Source: Proliferodiscus dingleyae (Eukaryota; Ascomycota; Leotiomycetes; Helotiales; Lachnaceae). Taken from it: a stretch of DNA of 64,000 nucleotides. The DNA lies in assembly GCA_003988795.1 (NCBI GenBank), contig QYAK01000010.1:372001-436000 (forward strand). The letters run 5' to 3'. The notes under the pieces are model-generated. The model was not told where the DNA came from, made no database searches, and was given only the letters and a program-made list of their open reading frames with translations. Positions 11,842 to 23,476 of this stretch are shown one piece after another; the first letter of the stretch is position 1, and the number at the start of each line of letters is the position of its first letter. The position numbers and the translations under genes were made by a program.

Positions 11842-12861
11842 TCACGCCTCCTCCACCTTCCCTACAAACCTCAACACAGGCATTTTTCCCATCCACTCCG
11901 CAGGCCAACCCTTCTCCGCCTTCGCCAGCGTCTCCGTCCAAAGCCCCTCTATCCTCACCCTCCACTCATTCGGCAGCATCTTATTACCCTCGTCCCTCAC
12001 TATAACCACCTCCCTTAACTCCTTCATCCTCAACAAAAACCCGACCGGAATCCACCAAGCAGTAACCCCCCACTGCCTCCAATACCGGAAGCGCGCCGAC
12101 GACCAGAACCTAAACGGCGGCATGGCAATCTGGAGCACGATGACGACCTTCCTGATGTCCTGGACCTGCTCCGCCACAACGGCCGCGAGATGCGTCAATT
12201 CTCGAATCGACTGACCACTAGCTACATTCGCCTTGATACGCAGAATGTCCACGGCCGGGTTGAGCACGATGCCCGTCCTGACACTCTCGTGCTCATCGAT
12301 CCGCGAGACCGGATGCACGACCTCCAAACCGCGCGTGTCATACTCGTCGCTAAGGTATCGTCTATACCTACCCCTAGCCACGCCGCGGCTCTCACGACAG
12401 ACGTACAATACCGCGGGGCCGACGAAAGGAGACGAGTTTGCTGGCGGGTAGTGGCCGCACTTGCAAGGATAGGCGTCGATGCAGGACGTGATGACCATGT
12501 GCAGAGGACCTAGATGAGTCAGACTATAGATAGGCCCTCCCTCTTCCTCCGTTTCCGGGACGTATCTTGGATCATTGCTTGGTTCCGTCAGAGACGACTC
12601 TTCGGGGTCGTCGGGGGCATAGCCTTGGTATCGTTCCTCGTCGTCGTTCCACTCGGGCCTGTAGGTATGCCTGTGGATGGGGAGAACCCGTGACTCGATA
12701 GCATAGTCCCATATCTTCAGGCGCAGCTCTATTGGGAGCTTTGCAAATTGCGGAAAGGAAGTTAGAGTGGGAGGAGGAGGGGTATATGAGGTGCTAGACG
12801 AAGCAGGGGAAAAGAAAGCTTTCAAGGTTTCTGTTGTGTTCCTGATTAAGTCCATCTTCAT
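11842..12861 (-). CDS. 2EXR-domain fungal protein, function unknown
   Basis: Single exon, 339 aa from the first in-frame ATG (12861). The N-terminal FPQFAKLPIELRLKIWDYAI is the signature of the fungal 2EXR domain (F..L P.ElR..IW..a), found in large lineage-specific families of unknown function. A variable acidic middle and a WRVRIEGLWTETLAKAEKGWP-type tail follow. No signal peptide or membrane segment is evident. It lies just downstream of a MITE in a gene-poor patch, which fits an accessory gene. Confidence 0.7.
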   Translation of the reverse strand: MKMDLIRNTTETLKAFFSPASSSTSYTPPPPTLTSFPQFAKLPIELRLKIWDYAIESRVLPIHRHTYRPEWNDDEERYQGYAPDDPEESSLTEPSNDPRYVPETEEEGGPIYSLTHLGPLHMVITSCIDAYPCKCGHYPPANSSPFVGPAVLYVCRESRGVARGRYRRYLSDEYDTRGLEVVHPVSRIDEHESVRTGIVLNPAVDILRIKANVASGQSIRELTHLAAVVAEQVQDIRKVVIVLQIAMPPFRFWSSARFRYWRQWGVTAWWIPVGFLLRMKELREVVIVRDEGNKMLPNEWRVRIEGLWTETLAKAEKGWPAEWMGKMPVLRFVGKVEEA

Positions 12862-13830
12862 GAGAATCGGAAAATTTCTTTGTAGATTGATAGCTGGCAA
12901 AGATCGGTGAAGCGAGGCAGTTTGGGGATCGGGGCGCAGCAGAAGGATGGTTGGCGGTAAGGTTAGTCTTTCGGCCTAAAGATAAACAGGGCCGGCTTAT
13001 CATGTTGGAAATATCAAGGATGGACCTGCATCTCGAAAACACCAAGGGCATGGCATACTTGAGCATTATTCTTGCACCTCTGAGATTTTGAGCCGCAATC
13101 TAGCACACAAGCTGCATACACCAGTGAGTGCGAAAACCGACAAGGAGCATATTTGCTTGTGTTTTTCAGGCTATGGCTGCGAATTAGGCATCAGGCAACA
13201 ATGCCAAATGACAGGCCAAGCACTACACTTTCTTCTGTGTCTAATTGCGGTGTTTTATAAGCAGATTCAAATGGGAATAATAGTGATCTCTCAGCGTTGC
13301 ACGAGATACTTAGTAAAAGCACGTCGGGAGCCAATCCCAATGCTTCGCCAATTATAGATATGAGAGTAAGCAGTGTAAACACTGTAAAGACTATCTGATA
13401 AGGCTGAGTGCTCGTGCTCCCCCAGGATCTTTCTGCGCCGCAAAGCTAATTCTTAATGATGGTGCTTGACCGTACGATAGAGCGTTACTGATTGGTCGGG
13501 TGCTCTATTATTGTTCGGGTAATGCTCTGAGCACTGTCAGCCGCATGCTCGATGGGGAAAGTTAGGACCCCAAGAGTCCATGACGATGGTTCTTGGCATA
13601 CTCTACATGGTCTACGCGCTCTAGATTCCATTGGATGTGGGGTCTCTCCAAAATCCGTCTTTAGAACCATCGTTCGGCCGACCAATGAGTGTGAAGATAC
13701 ACCACCTAAAGAGGATCCGAAGTCTACTCAGCCCAGCGCGAAGGTAAGATGTTCCAATGTCTCCTCTTCTTTATACTTCTGATTGTCTTCATATTCTCTT
13801 GCAAAGGTTTTCGTCTCTCAACCAACCAAA
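12862..13830. other. Intergenic, no gene recognised
   Basis: About 970 bp between two divergently transcribed genes. Reading frames up to 90 codons occur on both strands but lack domains. Probably regulatory or spacer sequence. Confidence 0.4.
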
Positions 13831-16250
13831 ATGCACGAATTCAAAGACAGCGGAACAAGCTATAGTGTGCCCAAGCTGAAGTTTGTTGACAGCCCTCTTT
13901 TACCCCAAGAAAAGATCAGCAATTCGAGGGAACTTAATGAGTTTCCCGGGAAACATGAGCAGAACTCTACATTTACACGCCCTTCGCATGCCCGAGACAA
14001 TTCAGGCTACAATCCTGTCGATGATGATTTGACTTGCGAACTTCCAGCATTTCGACGGCACGAAGAAGCTACAAATGTAAGTCTGGTTAGATATCCTATC
14101 CCTTTGATCCATCCGTTCTTTCAGATTTCAATTGAGAAACGGCTTCTTCTCAAAGAAAATCAGCTACTGACTTGTTTCAGAGTACGTTTTGCTTAGTCCT
14201 CGGCGTTAGAATCGTAGCGTCGCAAGCAGCAATTTCTAGTCCTGTTCTTCTGCAACTTTGCTGATATTGAATTATCTAGTCGAGCTCTTCTACGACTTAT
14301 TCTTCGTTCGTCTTTCCTCCTTGCCCTCCCTGGCGAAAAAAAGCTGATGGCTTCAGGTGGCCAATTTAACTTCATTCTCAAGTATTCACGAGATCAATTC
14401 GAAGGATAGCTTCACTTCGTACATTGGGTTCTTCTGCGTGCTTTGGTTCACCTGGTGTCAAGTCAGTCTGTACGATGTCCGCTATGTAGCCGACGGTGTG
14501 ATCGAGCGGGTTGCGAAAGCCTGCCATCTAGGTATCATGGTTGGGCTTGCGGTAGTGGGTCCGAACTTTGATCCCTCAGATTCAGGATACAAGAAATCCG
14601 TCTTCCAATCAATGTGTAAGTGATTCCTGACATATGCTTCAGGAAGGTCTGTTATTGATGAGAAGATAAGCATTGATCCTTATGTGTTCGCGCCTCATCC
14701 TAAGCTTTCAATATCTCCTTATCATGCACCACGTCCGCCACTATCGACAGTCGAGGACACCTTTTGCAATCATATCAGCAATTAATTTCATAGCTGCGAT
14801 GATTTACTTAGGAATTACTTTGTAAGTATCCGTCTTGCTTAGCAGAGACTTGGAAGGCGGTAGATATACTGATGACTGCTCACAGCGCATTTACTGATCA
14901 GAAGCACTTTAATGCGTACATAGCTTTCTACATCCTAGCTGTTACTGAGATTGGAGTCAATATCGTAGTCTCTTCAAGATGGAAAGCTGCTACTTTCAAG
15001 GGGACGCACCTGGTGCAAAGAATGTCTTTACTAACTTTGATTATACTGGGCGAAGGTGTCATCGTCATTTGCAAGAATATCGCTAGTGTAAGTCTCCACT
15101 GATTCTGAAGCATGAATTTCTGTACTTCTTGCTAACTAAGCTAGATTGTGAAAAATGAGAAGGCGTGGACCTCAGCTACGATCGGTGTCGTGATTTCTGC
15201 GATTGCTATTATTGTATGCCCCATCATCTCATTCCACAAGGATGAAGACTGACATTCTCGTGCTCCTAGTATCTGCTCTATATGCTTTACTTCGACTTCC
15301 TTCCCAAAGGCCACTTTGGCTCAATAAGATCACCTATTTGGAGTTTCCTTCATTTCCCTTTCCATCTTGCACTTGTTTTATTCATGGAAGGGCTAGCAGA
15401 ATTCGTACTTTGGCATAAGATGGTTGAAGCTGCACGGTCAGAATCCATACTATACCCACACTCCTGACGTTCCAGTGACTGACCAGTAGATATAGCGTTG
15501 TCATAAATGTAGTTATCGACAACACCAAGGACATACCAGACGATTCTACAGACTTCGCACACATTGCACAGATAGTCAACGAGACTGTAACAGAGATCTG
15601 GGAAGAGTATCCTCCGATATATCAGATCAGTTTAGAACAAGCGCAGACGGGGATTGAGGCGATAGCAGCAGGGTACAGCAATTCCAGCAATTCTTCCATT
15701 GAGGCGTGGGACAAGGCCGTTAGTGATTTGGTGTACACGGTCGTCCACTCCGTGTTCACGACTTATGGTTTCGAAGCTGCAGAGCCGAAGAATGAGGAAG
15801 ACCCATCGTCAGAGGAGCAGCTGTCGGCTGACTTCAAAACAATCCAACTAGTGGTACGTATCTCAGAGTCTTTCGTGACATCTATGATTTCGCACCTAAC
15901 CTACGTCGCTTCCAGTTCACATACTTTTTCATCGCCGCGGGCATAACACTAATTTTTATGGCTGTCTTACATATAATCACCATAAAACCCTTCACCCTCA
16001 AGCTTGGACGACTTCGCCTGCTATCTTACCTTGTGTTCGGACTGGGCATCTGTCTTTTGGCTGTAATGGCTGGAAAAGAAGCCGAGTCGAAATTCACCAG
16101 CAGTGCTTGGATTATCCCCACAGTCGCCATCTCAACTGCTTTAGGTAAGGCATAAAGTTCTGTCTGCATGAGAAAGACTAATAGACCATAGTACTGGTGA
16201 TTAATCATTTGAGATTACCGAAAAGGGGAAAGAAAAGTTCCCAATCCTAG
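13831..16250 (+). CDS. LtrA (low temperature requirement A) family multi-pass membrane protein
   Basis: Eleven exons: 13831-14076, 14181 (one nucleotide), 14280-14305, 14357-14615, 14671-14821, 14886-15087, 15145-15213, 15270-15436, 15487-15853, 15916-16144, 16192-16250; 591 aa. Family landmarks: RRHEEATN then ELFYDLFFVANLTSFS, SYIGFFCVLWFTWCQVSLYDVRY, VGLAVVGPNF, SLILMCSRLILSFQYLL, AFYILAVTEIGVN, LLTLIILGEGVIVICKN, LYFDFLPKG. About eight to ten membrane helices are expected. The LtrA name comes from a Listeria protein; the molecular function is unknown, also in fungi, where the family is widespread. The acidic, polar N-terminus (about 75 aa) should be cytosolic. A one-base exon is needed to keep the conserved ELFYDL block in frame (see finding). 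The start at 13831 is the first in-frame ATG. Confidence 0.82.
14181..14181 (+). other. Candidate single-nucleotide microexon (A) of the LtrA-family gene
   Basis: The base A at 14181 is preceded by a good 3' splice site (CTGAC...TTGTTTCAG, ending 14180) and followed by a good 5' splice site (GTACGT, from 14182). Including it gives Asn-Ile-Glu-Leu-Phe-Tyr-Asp across the junctions; omitting it shifts the frame. Confidence 0.55.
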
Positions 16251-16417
16251 CTAGTGGAAACTAAGTAATATGATATTTTTAAGCAATGATTTACGGGGGT
16301 TTTTCCTTTCAGGTTCCCGGATCAATACAGCAGTGGCGTCGTGTGTAGATTTTTGATTAACGTCAGACATTAAATCATTTGATTCTTCATAAAATACTTC
16401 TATAGACATCTCGGAAG

Positions 16418-17638
16418 CTACCCCATCTCATAATAGGAACCTTCTTCCAGCGCAACCTCTCTACTCCGTGCACTCTTCCCGATCCCCGTAGTCCCCCTAT
16501 CGTCTTCCAGCCTGCTGAACGCCCCTCCAGAGGGTGGTGGTGGCCTCCATGACTGCACATGAAATTCCTCGCCATTCTCCTGCGTACCCCCACTCCGTGA
16601 AGTCTTCGACAATTTTGACAGGACTGTGCTAGACGGAAGACTAGCAAAGAACCGGCCCGCAACCCTATCTAGAAGTGGGCGAAGCATAGGCAGGCAGGCG
16701 CAGATGAGATAGCAGCCCGGCTCGAGCTGCAGGAAAATGAGCAATTTGGCCGCTTGCCATGATTCATCGCTCAGGGGTGTAGTGAGGCTTATCACGAAGC
16801 GGGCTACGGATGCCAGAAGGCCACTGATCTGATCAGAACACATCGAAGGGGTAATTGGCTTCAATCTGTCGAGGAAAGACTTACAGGCTTCCGAATAGGA
16901 AGTTGATAGTGAGGCCGATCTTGAGCCGTTTCGGGGTTTGCAACTTCCAGATCACAGGTATGGGCAGCACCAACATCCAAACGTCTGTGAGGATGTTGGG
17001 AAGGATAACCCATGTCGCTACAACGCCCTTACTCAGGCATTTTGCACCGGGAATATTTATATCCCAGTTCGCTGCTATTGGTCGACAGGTAACAAATTCG
17101 AGAATAGTGAGGATGATAACGTAGACTATGAGTATGGCCTGGAGCGTGTAGATCTGCCAACGGGCGTAGCTACTAGGGCCAAAGACGCGATTGAAGAAGA
17201 TTAAGATGGCGAGCTTTGGTAGGATGGCAGAGAAGTCATATATGAAGATTAGGGCATAGAGTTCTTTGAACCAGTGGGGGATCTTCCACGGGGTATTAAA
17301 TTCGATGTAGATTTGATGGTAGCCGACGCTTCTGCTCAACAGTGCATCTACAGACATGGTCAGTAAGTCCCGGGTTGAGATGCAGTTCTGGCAAAGCCGA
17401 ATAGCCACGGTATCCTACCAAATGTAATTCCGGCGAGTCCTATTTGCAATAGTAGAGATATGAGAACCAATACGTCGTCGTAGCCCCACTTCACATTTAC
17501 CATCCATTTCGTGAAGTATCGCAACGAAACAATAGCGATCTGGATTACTAGAAAGATAGCAGTAAACACGACCGCTGGGTGTCCATTGTAGGCCGAGTAT
17601 AACGCTCCTGGCGGTACTTCAAGCGGCGTCGACATCAT
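16418..17638 (-). CDS. Fungal rhodopsin-domain (SAT4/PTH11-like) integral membrane protein
   Basis: Three exons: 17638-17419, 17347-16885, 16823-16418; 362 aa. Start is the first of two adjacent ATGs. Seven hydrophobic segments are visible, with the family features YDDVLVLISLLL (usual form WxxDD), SRSVGYHQIYIEF (usual GxGxH), LYALIFIYDFSAILPKLAILIFFNRVF, FVTCRPIAANWD and ILPNILTDVWMLVLPIPVIWKLQ. The cytosolic tail (about 90 aa) is Ser/Gly-rich. Members are plasma-membrane proteins; some (PTH11-type) act as receptors, most are uncharacterised. No CFEM domain is present. Neighbouring genes give no hint of its role. Confidence 0.83.
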
Positions 17639-19233
17639 GGATCAGGTCGATGCGAATGGGCCCATTCTTAAGAATCGGCCATTATAAGCATGTCCGAACT
17701 TTGAGGTAAAGAAGCAGAATCCTCAGATTTGTACAAGTTTGATAAGAACTTTTCCGCTGGAGCGGATGAGCTACTGTATGTTATTACAGCAGCGATCGGC
17801 GACGTGAAGAAGCTTAAATTCCTCGACAGAGGTACGGGAGATAGGGGAACAGCGTGCTACCCCAGTCTGATTGGGCTGCTCGAACGACTCTGCGTGGCGG
17901 GGTAGCAGCCGGTGGGGGCTTTGGAGCATTACTAACAGGCACCGTGGCACTCTACTGCATGCAGGTCTTTAAATATCGCAGTTCGTAGTTGCTGTGGAGG
18001 GCTGAAGTTTCATAAGTGGCGGCCACCGACCCTACCACACTGTAATCCAAGAATTGTTCAGGTTCAGCAGGATTTCAGTAGGATCCCTCTGATCCAGAAT
18101 GTCTACATATTGCTAGACTTGCTACGCTGTGGACCGGAGAAAACCATTGAAACACTATCTACGCTCTGCATACCTCTTTTGCAATGCTACTTTGAAGTGC
18201 TTCTACAAATGCAGTCATCGTCACCTACTGCTTAACATCTTCTCGAAAGACAGAACTATGAGAAAGAACTTTTGCAAATAGATGGTTACACACAGCTCCC
18301 AAAATCATAAAGTCGGATTCAAAAAGTTTTTAGTCAGAACTGCTCGGTCCGACTACAATAGATGAAGGGAAGAGCCGCTTGTGTATTCCACGAACCTATG
18401 TGCCGGATCACTTGCAGCGGGTCTTTGCGTCTGACCGATGTCTGTCTCATCATAGCGTCGGCCTGCAAAGCATTCAAGGCTCTTCCCGCTCTTCACGAGG
18501 GGTTAAACATCGCGTGGTCTTTGTCAGCGACGTCCCCTCTACCTCCTCTCGTTACTATATCCCGTCTATGGCGTTCGTTCTCAAAGCCACGTCCAAAGTG
18601 CCACGGGATGACGCTGTAAAGAGCTTTGATGCAAGCAGTTCTGTAACTCGGGCCCGGGAAATAAACGTGAGGCTCGCGAGATGTGCTCTCATTTAGCATA
18701 GCGTGGGACGGCATTGGAACCCCTGGAGCTGCATATACTAAGGTTAGGCGCAGATCCTGCAGTCGCCATCTCGAAGGAGATGAAGTCTTACATTCTGCAG
18801 GGTGATGATCCTCGGTAAGTCGAGCAATGAAATAATGATGATGCCTTGAGCATTGGCTTATTTGATTTCTTACTGCGCCCTCCGGAGATAGAACCGCTGG
18901 ACCAAATTTGTTAGTCTTCTGATTGGAGCGGCTCCATATCCTCTCGTCTAACATAACTTTAAACAGAGCAGTTCTCACCACACTGTGCAGCACGTATAGG
19001 GCTTTGGATAGAGTTGGACGGTGCCAAAGACAGCTGCTAGAATTTTCGAAATCATGTAATGAAAATAGAGTTCACAAGGCGCCCCTACAGCAGCGCTGTT
19101 GGAAAATGGGAAGAGACGTTGAAGACCAACTGGAAAGAAGCAAATGGCCGCCAACTCTTGAACGTAGTAATCCTCATAGCCCATATTTGCAATTCGACCT
19201 TCTTTCCAGGTATCTACATATGTTACGATAAGA
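17639..19233. other. 1.6 kb without a recognised gene
   Basis: A minus-strand frame at 18493-18993 (166 codons) and plus-strand frames near 18360-18700 overlap each other and show no domain, signal peptide or splice structure. Promoter of the rhodopsin-domain gene and downstream flank of PEX1. Confidence 0.45.
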
Positions 19234-22200
19234 TTACATCAAGCTCGTCCGTCCCCCGACCTCCCGAGCCCCCTCGCCATTCCTCATCTCCCCACTGCGC
19301 CCTACCACAAACTCCCTGTAGATAGCCTCCAGCCTTCTCCTCTCCTCCACACTAATGCTCGCCCTCGTACTCCTCAAGCTCTTCTCCACATGTCGCCATG
19401 CTATCACGACTTCCTGCTGTTCCTTCTCTTCTCTTGGCTCTCCTTTACCTTCAATCTGTCCACGCTGAGCAGCTTTAGCACGCTTCTTCGCTGCTTTAAT
19501 CTCTGCTAATTTAGCAGCGATGGCGGCGCGCTCGGTCAGGATCTTGGACTTGTTGTGGCCTCCTTTTGATCTTGCTTCGGCTTCAGCACGTTCTTCTTCC
19601 TCGCCGTAGCGGAACTGAACGAAATTTCTGTTCACACTGTTTGAAGTTGTGCCGTTCGTACGTTTCGCACCGATGGAACCTGACTGCTCGTGCTCGCCTA
19701 GGACATCGTGGATAGCTTCTAGATGAGCATTGTAAATCAAGGCTTGGAGGTCCGCACCGCTGTAGCCCTCTGTACGAGAGGCAATTTCAGGGAGAGAGGA
19801 GAGAACTTCGGTGCTGAGGGTGAGCTTTTTGCCGAGGGCTTTCAGTATATCGATTCGATCCTCTGATGAAGGAAGGTCGCATATTAGACTCTTATCTAGA
19901 CGTCCAGGACGGAGAAGTGCCGGATCGATAAGGTCTGGTCTTGAGGTTGCGGCTAGGACATAGACTCCGGACAATCCTTCGGCTCCGTCCATTTGTGTAA
20001 GCAGCTGATTTACTACACGATCTGTAACACCCGTCGAATCATGGCCTCGTTTGGGAGCGATAGAGTCGAATTCATCGAAGAAGAGAACACATGGTCGCGC
20101 TGCTTCAGCTCGTTCAAACAAATCCCGAACGGATTTCTCCGAGGCACCGATATATTTGTTGAGAATTTCCGGCCCTTTGACTGATATGAAATTAAGCCCG
20201 CATTCGCCTGCTACAGCTGAAGCTAAGAGAGTCTTTCCACAGCCCGGATAACCGTATAGCAATAGACCGGAACGAAGGCGGAGTGGACACTGGGCAAATA
20301 TTGGGGCATAGGTTGTTGGGTATTGTAAAGTCTCGAGGAGAATCTTCCGAGTAGCTTGTAAACCACCAATCGAGTCAAAAGTCGTAGTGCTCGTCTGTAA
20401 TGTAACGTTTCTGAGAGAGGCTGGAGTGAAGCCTTTAAGGGCGGTATCAAAATCAGCTCGAGTAAGACTGATGGATACAGAGTCCGCAAGTTTGGAAGAC
20501 CCAGATATTGACCGAATCAATGCCTCACTCCGAGCACGAGCCACGAGGAGCACGATATCACCCGGCATGTAGCCGTCAGTCTCGCCAGCAAGGTCGAGGA
20601 AGTCGAGATCGGGTGAAATAACAAAGCCATCCGCCTTATTTGGTCCTCGTCGACTGTCAACGCTCGAGCCATCCATCCACGCCCCTTCTTCTTCTTCACT
20701 GGCGCTCCCATCTGCCGTTGTTGGACGGCTTCCCGATGTAGATCTTGTTTCGCTTGGATCAGCATCTGTAGCGTTCTGCCTCACTACCATCTCCATCACT
20801 CTTCTTCTACCTTCCTTGTTCGGAGCCTTTAACGCTACAATCTCTCGCACAACATGCCCTCCTATAATGACGTTGTGTAGCGACTCCTTAGCTTGTGCTG
20901 TGGCTAAGAGAACAACACCACTGTCTCTACCACAATGCTCTCGGACTAACCTACAGAGGCATTCACTAATTTGGCGGCTGCGCCCATTGTCGTCGCCTAC
21001 AACAAGCTCGGTTTCGGCAGGGCATAGTTTGTCAAGATCATCTAGTATGACGAGAGACTTGCCCCCAAGTCGGGCGCCCCACGATGCATCCATAAAGATT
21101 CTTGAAAATGTCTCTTTGATGGCAGATATTTGCGTCTCAGAACTGAGAAGTTTTCGACACGAAAAATAGGTCGTATGGAAGAGCATCTCGGATCGTAAAC
21201 GATGTGCAAGCAGATATGCCACACAGCTTTTTCCAGATCCTAAGGCTCCAGTAAGTAAGACTGAAGACAAATGCAAGAGATGTGATCGTAATTGTTCGAC
21301 AAGGGTATCAATTCCAACAAGAGTTGGCGGGTCTGCTGGTAGAGGATCGCCAGCCGAGTTTTCTTTTGAAAGGGAGAAAGGTTTCGGTATTGGCGGTTGA
21401 ACTTGGATCGCAATTTTGCGTTCTGAGCCCAAGAACCAATGACAAGCTGGTTTCTCGGATTCCGGAAGACCATGATCAAATCGCAGGACTCCACCCTCCC
21501 ATCCGGGTATTGGCGTTGAGGGCGTACCAATAATTGTACCATCCGTCAGGGGTCCATCCAATATACCATCCCCAGCTGATGTTTTGCTGTAAACTTTCAA
21601 GATCCGCTTTGCTGCCTCGTCTCTCTCAGCATTTGTTTCACCGCCAAATTTTAGGCGATCTGTAGCTTTTATACCGTCAAGTAGGAAGGGGAAGACCTTC
21701 AAAATGTGATTTGTAGCCTTAGGTGCTGGTTGTGAGGGATCTTCAGACCTTTTTGGAACGTTCTTTTCAATTTGTGGAGGGGCTGCTTCGAGTTTGACAA
21801 CGCCGCCGACCATACCTTCGCAAGACATTGCTGCGCACAATGAACTCGACAGCGCAACATGGTGGCTATCGGGTGGGTCATCCCATGGCACCAATTTTGC
21901 AACCTTTTTCGAAGAGATTTTCCCAACAGAAGCCATATTCTGGTTCTCCTGCTGCTGTCGCTGCGGATCAAGAGGTATCTGTAAACTTGCAGGTTTGACC
22001 ACCGTGACGCAGACCCATGTGACACCTTTCAACGCCTTGGAGAGCAGCACGTCTCGATCGACCCAGACTTTCAGGCCTTGGTCTCCAGTCTCTTTGCCCT
22101 CCTCGAAGAACTCGTGACATAAACTTCGATCTAGTCCTCTGAAGAACAATGCTGGTCGCGCTTCTTCATGGCCGCTTCTACGCCGGATTGTACTTGCACC

Positions 22201-23023
22201 ACTTCGTCCACCTGCACTTTTCCTCGAAGTAACACTGCGGCTTTCTGTTGAAGATCTGGAAGGCTTTGATCTTGACTTTGGCGCAACTAAGACTTCAGCA
22301 TCAGGACTCAATTTTGCAAACGGAGAACTTGATGGCGGAGCTGGGATGAGTGAGAGAATCGTGACATTAGCTGCTGAGGTTGGTGAAAGGTGGAGGTTAA
22401 GAGGATGCGGACCAGGAGGAGCACCGCTCGGTGGTACATAATTTGGATTGGGAAGGGCTCGGATCTGATGCATCATATTGAGCTCCAAGAAAGTCGCATG
22501 TAGTTCGATAATCTCCCAGTCCTCGGTAGTCAAGGGCTCTATCTCAACAGTATGGGCCGTTGGAGGATCCATGTGAAGGCTAGCACTGACTTTCTGACCA
22601 TCTGAAATACCCAGCGTGCGGGCAAACGTCGCATCAATCTCCACAAGAGGCACTTCTTGTTCTCGACCAGAGTTCCCTCTCGCGCCAGCTATTCCATCCC
22701 GGCCGACTATGGGCGCAAGCTTGCGCTTGCTCTGCATGCCTGTCCATCCCACGAACACTGATCGATCCTGGGGAACTCCATTGGACTGCTTTGTACCGGA
22801 GGGCGAGGCTGGACGGTAGGTCAACTCGACAATGACATTTTGCGCAAGCTACAAAGCAGTCAGCAGGTAAGAAGAGCCTGAGAGACTAGGGACATACCGT
22901 ATTAGAGCTGACGAGTAGGGAGCATAAAGACGAGGGAAGATTGACCAGACAGTTCTTCAGCGATTGAACAAGTGATAATTCTGCAGAGATTGCTTGGCCA
23001 TCCCTTCTCCGATCTGGCGACAT
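19234..23023 (-). CDS. PEX1: Peroxisome biogenesis AAA ATPase peroxin-1
   Basis: Two exons: 23023-22898 and 22848-19234; 1246 aa. Exon 1 encodes the double-psi-barrel start with LKNCLVNLPSSLCSLL, continued by QNVIVELTYRPAS after a 49-nt intron. The first AAA domain has Walker A GALGSGKS (about residue 578) and Walker B LVILDDLDKLC; the second has GYPGCGKT (about 911), Walker B CVLFFDEFDSIAPKRG (about 968) and DLIDPALLRPGRLDK, with all key residues intact. With PEX6 it forms the hexameric motor that pulls PEX5 out of the peroxisome membrane. The C-terminal ~150 residues include a charged Lys/Glu-rich segment. It shares a divergent promoter with MCM7. Confidence 0.95.
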
Positions 23024-23476
23024 TACGAACACAATTCCAAAGACAGCGTGGAGATGTAAAAGCGTGAAGCTTTTCCTCAGATTTTCCGTACATCCCACGC
23101 GCAGTTGATGCGATCGTGATTGTATGCCTCGGTTGAGAGCGGGCCGGATTGTGGTGTGGCTGAAGCTGAAGCTGTTCGCATGAGATGTGGCTGAGACGTC
23201 GACGTCCAACGCGAAAATTCGCGGTCGGGGCTCTGGGCGGGACGCGTTGAGCGCGTAAATGGAGACCGAGAGCTCGACTCCCATTTCACACTCCCGCCAT
23301 CGACTTTCTTTGCGACAACGAGTCTCCTTTCTCCCTTCTCTCCACAACCCTTTGCGACACGGGCGTAACCTCAATTCAATTCCATCTCTATTCAAACATA
23401 ACGCATAGTGTCAATTATACAGCGCATCTGAATTGGCTGCCGAAACTCTCAGACAACATCAAGAGCCCAGCGCAAG
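23024..23476. promoter_or_regulatory. Divergent PEX1/MCM7 promoter with MCB/E2F-like boxes
   Basis: 453 bp. An ACGCGT hexamer (MluI cell-cycle box, the MBF site) lies at 23242-23247. A CGCGAAAA...TTCGCG pair lies at 23210-23223. MCM genes are classic G1/S MBF/E2F targets in yeasts and animals; binding here is inference. Confidence 0.5.

Noticed and set aside
14125..14181. A 57-nt exon in the LtrA gene instead of the one-base exon
   Set aside because: It leaves the next exon out of frame unless an unusual acceptor (GTCGAG) is used, which would delete the conserved Glu of ELFYDL and add 19 unrelated residues. It remains the main alternative and needs cDNA.
18493..18993. 166-codon minus-strand frame as a gene
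   Set aside because: No recognisable domain, antisense frames of similar length overlap it, and composition is unbiased. The real start and function cannot be supported.
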